Assembly: GCA_964427005.1 (NCBI GenBank)
Contig: CAYRTL010000108.1
Span: 1-17,391 of the forward strand
Direction: 5' to 3'
DNA: 17,391 nt
From: JAMXLO01 sp964427005
Lineage (GTDB): Bacteria; Pseudomonadota; Alphaproteobacteria; Acetobacterales; Acetobacteraceae
The notes beneath the pieces are model-generated. The model had not been told where the DNA came from. It saw only the letters and a program-made list of their open reading frames with translations, and searched no databases. The position numbers and the translations under genes are program-made. Shown in pieces: positions 7,563 through 14,284 of the stretch. Positions within the stretch are counted from its first letter, which is position 1. Each line of letters opens with the position of its first letter.

Positions 7563-8678
7563 ATGACGACAGCACCGACGGCTGATGCTCTGCGCGAGGC
7601 GCTGCGCTCGATCGCCGATCCTGCATCAGGCAAGGACATTGTGAGTGCCGGCCTGATTGAGGGCATCGAACTGCGCGGCAACCTGGTGCAGGTGGCTTTG
7701 CTGACCGACCGGGAACACGCCGCGGCGATGGAGCCGGTACGCCGCGCTGTGGAGGCGACGCTGTCCCGCCAGCCTGGCATCACCAATGCCACCGCGGTAC
7801 TGACCGCGCATAAGCCACCCGCGCAACCCGCGCCGGCGGCAGGTCATGGACATGGCCACGGTCAGAAGCCGCCACTGCTGCTGCCGGACGTGAAGGCGAT
7901 CGTGGCCGTGGCTTCTGGCAAAGGCGGCGTTGGCAAATCGACTGTGGCGGTGAACCTCGCCGCGTCCCTGGCCCGCGCCGGACACCGGACGGGTCTGCTG
8001 GATGCTGACATCTATGGCCCGAGCCTGCCAAGAATGCTGGGCCTGTCGCGCAAGCCCGAAGTGCGGCGGGAGAAGATGATCCCCCTGCAGGCGTGGGGCC
8101 TGTCCTGCATGTCCATCGGATTCCTGGTGGATGAGGAGACACCGATGATCTGGCGCGGCCCGATGGTGATGGGTGCGCTGGAACAGATGATGGGGCAGGT
8201 CGAGTGGGGTGAGCTCGATATTCTCGTCGTCGATATGCCCCCCGGCACTGGCGATGCGCAGTTGACGATGGCGCAACGCGTCTCGCTGACTGGTGCGGTC
8301 ATCGTCTCCACGCCGCAGGACATTGCGCTCATCGACGCGCGGCGCGGCGTCCGTATGTTCGAGCGGACGCGCGTGCCGGTGCTTGGGCTGGTCGAGAACA
8401 TGAGCTTCTTCTGCTGCCCCAATTGCGGTCATCGGGCCGAGATCTTCGGCCACGGCGGTGCGCGCAATGAGGCGCAGCGGCTGGGGACGGAGTTCCTGGG
8501 CGAAATCCCATTGCTGCTCGACATTCGCACCGCCTCGGACGCCGGCACCCCGATCGCGGCCGCAGCGCCGGAGAGCGAGGCTGCCAAGGCGTTCGCAGCC
8601 GTTGCACAAAGGGTGTGGGACAAGGTAACCGGCGCGACCGTTGTGCGTAGCAGCGGGCCGCGAATTGTTATCGAGTAA
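7563..8678 (+). CDS. Mrp/ApbC iron-sulfur cluster carrier ATPase
   Basis: 371-residue P-loop protein that carries a [4Fe-4S] cluster to target enzymes. The N-terminal MIP18-type (DUF59) domain spans about 5-80. The NTPase domain has the deviant Walker A SGKGGVGKST at 118-127, DADIYGPSLP at 147-156, VVDMPPGTGD at 222-231, and the cluster-binding CPNC at 285-288. Between the domains is an Ala/Pro linker ending in a short His/Gly run (His95, 97, 99), which may bind metal. The ATG follows AGGAGG by 11 bases. In-frame codons upstream to 7449 are ignored because they add non-homologous sequence. Its last 11 bases overlap the 3' end of convergent otsB. The complex I-related gene nearby is a plausible context but does not prove a client. 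Confidence 0.94.
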   Translation: MTTAPTADALREALRSIADPASGKDIVSAGLIEGIELRGNLVQVALLTDREHAAAMEPVRRAVEATLSRQPGITNATAVLTAHKPPAQPAPAAGHGHGHGQKPPLLLPDVKAIVAVASGKGGVGKSTVAVNLAASLARAGHRTGLLDADIYGPSLPRMLGLSRKPEVRREKMIPLQAWGLSCMSIGFLVDEETPMIWRGPMVMGALEQMMGQVEWGELDILVVDMPPGTGDAQLTMAQRVSLTGAVIVSTPQDIALIDARRGVRMFERTRVPVLGLVENMSFFCCPNCGHRAEIFGHGGARNEAQRLGTEFLGEIPLLLDIRTASDAGTPIAAAAPESEAAKAFAAVAQRVWDKVTGATVVRSSGPRIVIE

Positions 8679-9396
8679 CGGCTGGCCAGTCTCCCGTCGC
8701 GACGATCTCCTGCAGCCAGGCGCGGACGCCAGCCGCGTCGCCAAATACGTCCTGGACCCGCAGGCCCGCACCGCCCAATGCGATTGCCTCCGCGATGCCG
8801 TCCTCGTCGGTCACATCGTCGCCGATGAAGACTGGCAGCCGGCCTGCGAAAGGCGATCGGCTCATCAAAGCAGCAACCGCCCTGCCCTTGTCCGTACCGC
8901 GCGGCCGTACCTCCCACATCATAAGACCCCGCAGCAGTTCAAATTCGTCCGACCCCGCAAGCAGCGCCATCAGGCCGTCGCGGAGGCTGCGAGCGGCGTC
9001 AGGCACCTGCCGGTAGTGCAGGGTGAACCCCCGCGCCTTCACTTCGAGCAAGGCGCCGGGATACGCGAGCGCCAGGCGCTCAGCCTCGACCAGCCACTCG
9101 CCGGGTACTTCTGGCAGAGGCGGCCGTTCCACTGGCTGGCCGGGGGCATGGCGGATTGCGCCGCCGTGCTCACCTGCGACCGCGAATACGGTATCGTTCA
9201 ACAGCGCATCGATTGTCTCAACCGGCCGGCCGGTAACGACGGCGAGCGCATCAGCGAGGAAACCGCGCAGCGTAGCGAGCGTGTTTGGCAGCTCGGGAGG
9301 CACGTAGATTGCGTCCGGAGTCGGCGCGATATCGAGCAGCGTGCCGTCCAGATCCAGGAGCAGTGCGCTCCGATCGAACGGCGGCAGCGATGCCAT
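8668..9396 (-). CDS. otsB: Trehalose-6-phosphate phosphatase
   Basis: 242-residue HAD-superfamily phosphatase making trehalose from trehalose 6-phosphate in the cytosol. Motif 1 LDLDGTLLD gives the nucleophile Asp15 and acid/base Asp17, the OtsB cap signature GEHGG is at 75-79, RGTDKG supplies Lys170, and GDDVTDEDG (192-200) binds magnesium. The length is that of bacterial OtsB. The ATG at 9396 shares its A with the TGA of the upstream DUF2155 gene (TGATG), so translation is probably re-initiated; a TTG one codon earlier is possible. No trehalose-phosphate synthase (otsA) is in the window. The gene is the last of a five-gene group and converges on mrp with an 11-base overlap. Confidence 0.93.
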   Translation of the reverse strand: MASLPPFDRSALLLDLDGTLLDIAPTPDAIYVPPELPNTLATLRGFLADALAVVTGRPVETIDALLNDTVFAVAGEHGGAIRHAPGQPVERPPLPEVPGEWLVEAERLALAYPGALLEVKARGFTLHYRQVPDAARSLRDGLMALLAGSDEFELLRGLMMWEVRPRGTDKGRAVAALMSRSPFAGRLPVFIGDDVTDEDGIAEAIALGGAGLRVQDVFGDAAGVRAWLQEIVATGDWPAVTR

Positions 9397-9899
9397 CAAG
9401 TCCGGCAGCCAACGACGCGCACGTCGTAGATTGGATGCTGCAGCATCGAAACCGACGGATTATTCGCCAGCATCCAGCCGCGGAAGCCAGATCCATCGGC
9501 TTGACTATCCGTTATCGTCAGATAGGCGGCGGCGTCACGCGGCTGGTCCGGCGGATGGATGTCGCAAGCCTGCACGTCAATGCTCAGGGAACCGAACTGC
9601 GCCTGCTGTCCAACCTTGACGGTCAGCACCGCATTCTGCGCGTTCACCTTGTCCAGCACCTGCAACAGCGCGGCGCCTTGTGGCACCCAGCTCAATTGCG
9701 TCGGCTGCGGTTCCGGAGGCTTCGGTTCCGGTTGCGCCGTCTGGGGTGCTCCCTGCGTCTGGTCCGCTGGCGGCGCTGACTGGGCTGAGGGATATGATAC
9801 CGAGGGTGGCAGCAGCGGCGTGGCGGTGATCGGCGCCGTAGGCTGTGCCAGAGCCAGTACCGGCAGAGCGACCACCACTATCGCGACGAACAGCTTCAT
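9396..9899 (-). CDS. Secreted DUF2155-domain protein
   Basis: 167-residue protein of unknown function. It has a signal peptide (about 1-18, cut near ALA-QP), a Pro/Gln/Ala-rich linker (about 20-67), then the DUF2155 domain (about 75-165). Family markers are VLDKVNAQN, VGQQAQFGSLSIDVQACD, the block FRGWMLANNPSVSMLQHPIYDVRV (quoted in part as GWMLANNPSVS and HPIYDV) and the final Cys. Cys112 and Cys165 may form a periplasmic disulfide. The family is mostly alphaproteobacterial and often sits beside complex I-related and mlaD genes, so an envelope role is plausible but unproven. Its ATG overlaps the preceding stop by four bases (ATGA) and its stop overlaps the otsB start by one. Confidence 0.85.
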   Translation of the reverse strand: MKLFVAIVVVALPVLALAQPTAPITATPLLPPSVSYPSAQSAPPADQTQGAPQTAQPEPKPPEPQPTQLSWVPQGAALLQVLDKVNAQNAVLTVKVGQQAQFGSLSIDVQACDIHPPDQPRDAAAYLTITDSQADGSGFRGWMLANNPSVSMLQHPIYDVRVVGCRT

Positions 9900-10117
9900 C
9901 GCGCGGCGCGCTTCGGCGACTCCAGGCCTTCGACCATGCCGGCCAGGATCCCTCGCATCGCCTGCTCATCGACGCCCATCAGCACTGCGTCCTCGAACGC
10001 ATCCTGCAGCGCCTGTGCCAGTTCCGCGTGATTCTCCGCCAGCATTCGCAGTTTTTCGCGGCAGGAGACAGGCGCCCCATCCGGCTGCGGCCAGATCGTG
10101 GGCGGCGGCGGGATCAT
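9896..10117 (-). CDS. Small conserved-looking protein of unknown function, 73 residues
   Basis: I do not recognise this protein. The first 15 residues are Pro-rich (MIPPPPTIWPQPDG), then a mostly helical, acidic stretch runs to the end (ENHAELAQALQDAFEDAVLMGVDEQAMRGILAGMVEGL). There is no signal peptide, membrane helix or known motif. It is accepted as real because its start overlaps the mlaD stop and its stop overlaps the DUF2155 start, both as ATGA, which is hard to get by chance on both sides. Translational coupling suggests it is made in proportion with its neighbours. It could be a small cytosolic partner of one of them. Confidence 0.7.
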   Translation of the reverse strand: MIPPPPTIWPQPDGAPVSCREKLRMLAENHAELAQALQDAFEDAVLMGVDEQAMRGILAGMVEGLESPKRAAR

Positions 10118-10605
10118 TGCTTCTGTGCTCCGGGCTGCTGTGTCTCGCTGCTCTTTTGCACGCTGGTCATGCTGAAGATGAACTTGCCCAAGAGTTCCTC
10201 GAGACTGACCGAGGACTGGGTAATGGTGATCGTCTGGCCCGGCTGCAATATCGTCTCGGCGCCTCCTGGCTGGAGTGACAGGTATTTGCCACCGAGTAGG
10301 CTCTCGCTTGTGACGATGGCGGCGCTGTCCTTGGGGAGTTTGATGTCGTCACGCACCGACAGGGAGACGATGGCCTGGAAACTCTCCGGATCTATCCGCT
10401 CCTGGTTCACGCTGCCGACTTTCACTCCTGCCAGACGGACGTCCGCGCCCACCCCAAGCCCATCGATGCGGTCGAACTTGGCGTACAGCGTATAGCCGGA
10501 CGTGGCGGTCCGGCCGGAATGCGCCACCGCGTACCCCAGGAACCCGGCCGCAACCAGCAGCACGATCGCTCCGGTCAGTACCTCGGCAATGCTGCGGTGA
10601 CGCAT
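10114..10605 (-). CDS. mlaD: MlaD-family lipid transport protein (MCE domain)
   Basis: 163-residue inner-membrane-anchored periplasmic MCE protein. One N-terminal transmembrane helix (about 7-29) precedes a single MCE domain (about 36-115) with YTLYAKFDRIDGLGVGADVR, LAGVKVGSV and ESLLGGKYLSLQPGG. In the Mla system MlaD forms a hexamer with MlaE, MlaF and MlaB and moves phospholipids between membranes to keep outer-membrane asymmetry. The length is right for MlaD and shorter than multi-MCE proteins. No mlaE, mlaF, mlaB or mlaC is adjacent; they must be elsewhere if the system is complete. The gene starts 10 bases after the NDUFA12 stop and overlaps the next gene by four bases. Confidence 0.9.
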   Translation of the reverse strand: MRHRSIAEVLTGAIVLLVAAGFLGYAVAHSGRTATSGYTLYAKFDRIDGLGVGADVRLAGVKVGSVNQERIDPESFQAIVSLSVRDDIKLPKDSAAIVTSESLLGGKYLSLQPGGAETILQPGQTITITQSSVSLEELLGKFIFSMTSVQKSSETQQPGAQKQ

Positions 10606-10615
10606 CTACCAGCGC

Positions 10616-10969
10616 TCAACTGCCAGGCGTCCAGGCTTCGTAATCGCCTGTGGCGCGGGGACGGTGGCCGCCGCGATAGTCATGGCCGGGCGGTCGATAG
10701 CTCGCGGGCGTACCGGTCAGGTTCGGCTGGTGCGGTTTCTCCCAAATCCGGCGGTGCCGCTCCACAATCGGTGCATCCGTCGTGTAGTGCAGCCAGGCGT
10801 GCCACTCCGGCGGTACCAGCGAGGCCTCGGCAGGACCGGCGTATGCCACCCAGCGGCGAACGCGATAGCCGCGACGCGGACGCCGCTCCTCATAGTAGGT
10901 GTTGCCATAAGGATCGGCGCCGATGCGCCTGCCCCGGAGGACGGTGAACAGCCAGGTGCCCAGGTTCAT
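10616..10969 (-). CDS. NDUFA12-family NADH:ubiquinone oxidoreductase accessory protein
   Basis: 117-residue homologue of the B17.2/NDUFA12 accessory subunit of respiratory complex I, a supernumerary subunit shared by mitochondria and Alphaproteobacteria. The hallmark RGRRIGADPYGNTYYEERR starts at about residue 12, followed by RRWVAYAGPAEASLVPPEWHAWLH. The C-terminal half is Pro/Arg-rich (KPHQPNLTGTPASYRPPG). The ATG at 10969 is where the family normally begins (MNLGTWLF); a longer open frame to 11110 looks non-homologous. The ribosome-binding site is poor and a TATATC at 10982-10977 is so close that a very short leader is possible. It heads the five-gene minus-strand group. Confidence 0.92.
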   Translation of the reverse strand: MNLGTWLFTVLRGRRIGADPYGNTYYEERRPRRGYRVRRWVAYAGPAEASLVPPEWHAWLHYTTDAPIVERHRRIWEKPHQPNLTGTPASYRPPGHDYRGGHRPRATGDYEAWTPGS

Positions 10970-11086
10970 GTTGCCCGATATACGAAGCCCTGGGAGTCCG
11001 GTCCATCCACAGGATTTTGTAGTCTTCGCGTGCTGCAGCCCCAAAATGCGCTTTCCGAGTCGCGCGCCCAGTCCTAGCATGGCGCC

Positions 11087-12589
11087 ATGAAGGCATCCCG
11101 AACCTGGCAAGGTGTGCGTATGCGCCGTGTGACGATCGGCGCGGACCCTGAGGCACCGCCCCGGCTGATAACCCTTCCAGCAGGATGGGATGATACGGCT
11201 GCATCGGCTTTGGCTGATCTCGCACTAGGCGATGGACCCGTGTCGTTGGCCAACGCAGCCGAAGCATGGATCCGCCCGATCAGCGAGCCAGCCCGACGCG
11301 CCGGGCTGGAAATACCCTTGGCGGAACGGTTGCATCGCCTGCTGGTGTCGCGCCAAGGCGCCCCGTCCCGATCCATTTGGCGCGGTGAGAGCGACGCCGA
11401 GCCGGGATTCGTGCTGAATCTGGCGGCGTTCCACGACGAGGCTGCGGGTTTCGACCTTCCCGGGTTCACCCAAGCGGTGGAGACTGCGGTTACCGCGTTG
11501 ACCCTTGCCGTTCCGGCGGCAAGCCGAATCGCAATCGGCTTTGCTGACCTCGCCGGCCTGCTTGCGTTGCTGGGCATCGAGTACGGTTCGGCGGACTCGA
11601 TCGCGCTGGCCCGTGCTCTTGCCGCCATCCTGCGCGCGCGGGCGGAAATGGCATCCGCGGCAATGGCGAGTCTGTTTGGCTCCATTGCGCCGGCTGTGGC
11701 GGATTGGCCGGCCCCGCCAGCCGATACGTCCGTGCCGGGTCTGGCAGAGGCCGCCCAAGCGGGGCGGGCGGCAGCCGCCAGCCTGACCGGGCTGCGACAC
11801 ATTGCCCTGGTGGCAATCCGCGAACCTGGCCCAGCAGAGGCATTGCTGGGTGTGGAGACTGGCGGCATTGCGCCTGCGTTTTCTCCATTGGACGAAGGGG
11901 GCGGGCTCAGCCGGACCGCGCGCGCCTGGCTCGGTGCCAAAGGTATCACTGCCGAAGCAGCATTGGCTGAACTGCTGTCCGGTGGCGATCCGCTGCCGAT
12001 CGCAAGCGCCGCGGACCACGCTGCGCTGCACGACGCTGTGGCACCCTTCGTTCACGCGATCCCTGCCCGACCGGAGCCGGTTCGCCTGCCTGCCCACGCG
12101 GCGCGCCGACGCGAACTGCCTTCTCGGCGTGCTGGCTACACGCAGAAGGCTTCAGTGGGTGGGCACCGGCTGTATCTGCGGACCGGTGAGTACGACGATG
12201 GCACTTTAGGCGAGATATTTGTTGCGCTTCACAAGGAAGGAGCGGCGTTCCGGGGGCTGATGGACAATTTCGCCATCTCGGTCAGCCTTGGGCTCCAGCA
12301 CGGCGTGCCATTGGAAGCCTATGTCGAAGCCTTCACCTTCACCCGCTTCGGGCCTTCCGGTGTGGTGGAAGGCGATCCGGCTGTGGCACACGCCACGTCG
12401 CTGCTCGATTACACCTTCCGCAATTTGGCGGCGAACTATCTGGGGCGGCGCGACATTCCGGAAGCGGAAGTCGAAGAGGCGGATACGGTGGGCAATGGCA
12501 GCCGCGATCATGCGCCGCTGTTGCCGCTCGATTTGCCGGCGGAGTCGCCGCGCGCACGCAGGCGTGGGTTCAGGGTGGTTTCCAGGTAG
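11087..12589 (+). CDS. Cysteine-free relative of B12-dependent ribonucleotide reductase (TSCPD-like)
   Basis: 500-residue protein clearly derived from the large alphaproteobacterial class II reductase NrdJ (about 1200 residues). Residues 343-455 (LPSRRAGYTQKASVGGH, TGEYDDGTLGEIF, FTFTRFGPSGVVEGDPA, YLGRRDI) match the NrdJ TSCPD-like region well. Residues about 108-200 match the stretch after the active-site loop (LNLAAFHDE, IGFADLAGLLALLGI), and about 235-280 the region around the APTGTIG loop. The catalytic Asn-x-Cys-x-Glu segment is missing, APTGTIG reads AIREPGPAE, and the C-terminal cysteine domain is absent. There is no cysteine in the whole protein, so it cannot reduce nucleotides by the known mechanism. 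The frame is intact, which argues for a kept function. The ATG at 11120 has a better ribosome-binding site (AAGG) and may be the true start. Confidence 0.75.
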   Translation: MKASRTWQGVRMRRVTIGADPEAPPRLITLPAGWDDTAASALADLALGDGPVSLANAAEAWIRPISEPARRAGLEIPLAERLHRLLVSRQGAPSRSIWRGESDAEPGFVLNLAAFHDEAAGFDLPGFTQAVETAVTALTLAVPAASRIAIGFADLAGLLALLGIEYGSADSIALARALAAILRARAEMASAAMASLFGSIAPAVADWPAPPADTSVPGLAEAAQAGRAAAASLTGLRHIALVAIREPGPAEALLGVETGGIAPAFSPLDEGGGLSRTARAWLGAKGITAEAALAELLSGGDPLPIASAADHAALHDAVAPFVHAIPARPEPVRLPAHAARRRELPSRRAGYTQKASVGGHRLYLRTGEYDDGTLGEIFVALHKEGAAFRGLMDNFAISVSLGLQHGVPLEAYVEAFTFTRFGPSGVVEGDPAVAHATSLLDYTFRNLAANYLGRRDIPEAEVEEADTVGNGSRDHAPLLPLDLPAESPRARRRGFRVVSR

Positions 12590-12637
12590 GCGAGTCCCGC
12601 GTTAGGTTCACCGCACCCCACGAAGGACGCGGATCAG

Positions 12638-13105
12638 ATGCCCGGTCGGATCGAACTCAAGCTGGCGGAACTCGGCATCACATTGCCCAGCCCGATGCCG
12701 CCGATAGCCAATTACGTTCCTTACGCGGTCACCGGCGATCTGGTGGTTGTTTCCGGCCAGGTGCCGGCGATCGATGGCAAGATCGCAATCACCGGCAAAG
12801 TCGGTGCAGGCATATCGATCGACCGCGGCAAGGAAGCGGCGCGCCTCTGTTTTATCAACGTGCTGGTGCATTTGAAGGCAGCGTGCGGCGGCGACCTTGA
12901 CCGCGTGAAGCGCGTAGTGCGGCTGGGTGGATTCATTGCATCGCCGCCAGAGTTCACCCAACAGGCAGCAGTGATGAACGGCGCCTCCGATCTCGCCGTG
13001 GCCGTGTTTGGTGAAGCTGGCCGCCACGCCCGTACCACGATTGGAGTTCCGGCGCTCCCTGCGGATGCCGCAGTGGAAGTCGAGGGTATGTTCGAGATCA
13101 GTTAG
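12638..13105 (+). CDS. RidA (YjgF/Rid) family protein
   Basis: 155-residue Rid-superfamily protein of the longer alphaproteobacterial type. The N-terminus (ELKLAELGITLPSPMPPIANYVPYA) and the C-terminal ARTTIGVPALPADAAVEVEG block are characteristic. Arg132 in that block aligns with the Arg that binds the carboxylate of imine substrates in RidA, so deaminase activity on 2-aminoacrylate-type enamines is plausible, though Rid subgroups differ in activity. The ATG has AAGGA ten bases upstream. It lies 48 bases after the ribonucleotide-reductase-like gene and 9 bases before the acyltransferase gene, in the same direction. Confidence 0.88.
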   Translation: MPGRIELKLAELGITLPSPMPPIANYVPYAVTGDLVVVSGQVPAIDGKIAITGKVGAGISIDRGKEAARLCFINVLVHLKAACGGDLDRVKRVVRLGGFIASPPEFTQQAAVMNGASDLAVAVFGEAGRHARTTIGVPALPADAAVEVEGMFEIS

Positions 13106-13114
13106 GCTGACGGC

Positions 13115-14278
13115 ATGCCGGACGGTTCCGCGACTCTCACGCTGACGCTCCACCAGAAGATCTCGGAGATCCCTCCTGCCGATTGGGACGCTTGCGCCGG
13201 AAGCGGAAATCCGTTCGTCAGCCATGCATTCCTGAGTGCGCTGGAGGACAGCGGATCAGCCAGTGCGCGAACTGGTTGGCTGCCACAGCATGCCGTATTG
13301 CGCGGTGAGACCGGTCAAGTCGTCGCGGTAGTGCCGATGTATGCGAAGTCGCACAGCTACGGCGAATACGTGTTCGATCACGGCTGGGCTCATGCACTGG
13401 AACGCGCCGGTGGCGACTATTATCCGAAGCTGCAGGTTGCGGCACCGTTCAGTCCCGTCCCTGGCCCACGGCTGCTGCGTCATCCGGATGCCGGGGTGCC
13501 GGTTGCCGCTCTTGCCTCGGCACTGGAACAGGCTTGCCGGTCGCTCGACCTCTCGTCGGTTCACGTCACGTTCTGTCAGGAAGACGAATGGCAGAAGCTT
13601 GGGGAAGCAGGCTGGCTGCAGCGTATCGGCATGCAGTTTCATTGGGAAAATGCCGGGTATTCCAGCTTCGAAGACTTCCTTTCCGCACTGTCCTCCCGCA
13701 AGCGCAAGGTCTTGCGTCGCGAGCGGCGCGATGCGAATGCCGCCGGCCTGACATTCCATGCACTGAATGGCGCCGAGATCACCGAGGTGCATTGGGATGC
13801 GTTCTACCGCTTCTATCGCTCAACGGTGGATCGCAAATGGGGTTCGGCTTACCTGTCGCGCCAGTTCTTCTCGCTGCTTGGCGAGCGCCTGGGCGATCGG
13901 GTGGTATTGATGCTGGCGGAAAACGCCGGCAAGCCGATCGCTGGCGCGCTCAACCTCGCAGGGAGCGAGGCGCTGTATGGCCGCAACTGGGGTTGCCGCG
14001 GCGACTGGCCCTTCCTGCATTTCGAGTTGTGCTATTATCGCGCGATCGATTGGGCGATTGAACACGGCTTGCAGCGCGTGGAGGCAGGCGCTCAGGGGCG
14101 TCACAAGATTCAGCGTGGGTACCTGCCGAAGCCAACCTATTCGGCCCATTGGATCGCGCACGCGGGGTTGCGAAGGGCGGTCAGCAATTTCCTTGAGGAT
14201 GAGCGTCGGGGCGTCCGCTCGGAGATGGCGGCGTTAGCGGAGCAGTCACCGTTTCGGAAAGATTCCGAACCTGAGTGA
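13115..14278 (+). CDS. GNAT-like N-acyltransferase, DUF482 / FemAB-like family
   Basis: 387-residue protein of the DUF482 family (PF04339), related to GNAT and FemAB acyltransferases. Family signatures are the N-terminal WDACAGSGNPFVSHAFLSALE (W24 and N32-P33 onward), YGEYVFDHGWAHA, the basic SSRKRKVLRRERRD and the C-terminal EAGAQGRHKIQRGYLP. The length is typical. The substrate is not known; FemAB-like proteins transfer aminoacyl or acyl groups, and some DUF482 members are annotated in envelope or lipid context. It starts 9 bases after the RidA-family stop with TTAGG as a weak ribosome-binding site, so co-transcription is likely. It converges on the next gene with a 6-base gap. Confidence 0.88.
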   Translation: MPDGSATLTLTLHQKISEIPPADWDACAGSGNPFVSHAFLSALEDSGSASARTGWLPQHAVLRGETGQVVAVVPMYAKSHSYGEYVFDHGWAHALERAGGDYYPKLQVAAPFSPVPGPRLLRHPDAGVPVAALASALEQACRSLDLSSVHVTFCQEDEWQKLGEAGWLQRIGMQFHWENAGYSSFEDFLSALSSRKRKVLRRERRDANAAGLTFHALNGAEITEVHWDAFYRFYRSTVDRKWGSAYLSRQFFSLLGERLGDRVVLMLAENAGKPIAGALNLAGSEALYGRNWGCRGDWPFLHFELCYYRAIDWAIEHGLQRVEAGAQGRHKIQRGYLPKPTYSAHWIAHAGLRRAVSNFLEDERRGVRSEMAALAEQSPFRKDSEPE

Positions 14279-14284
14279 ACGCGG

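Noticed and set aside
7626..8771. 381-residue minus-strand open frame opposite mrp
   Set aside because: Arg/His/Gln-rich composition and no motif; mrp is unmistakable on the other strand.
11074..12097. Two long minus-strand open frames opposite the reductase-like gene
   Set aside because: One is Ala/Ser/Arg-rich, the other Arg/Gln-rich, with no domain. The plus-strand frame aligns in blocks to NrdJ, so it is the coding one despite the degeneracy.
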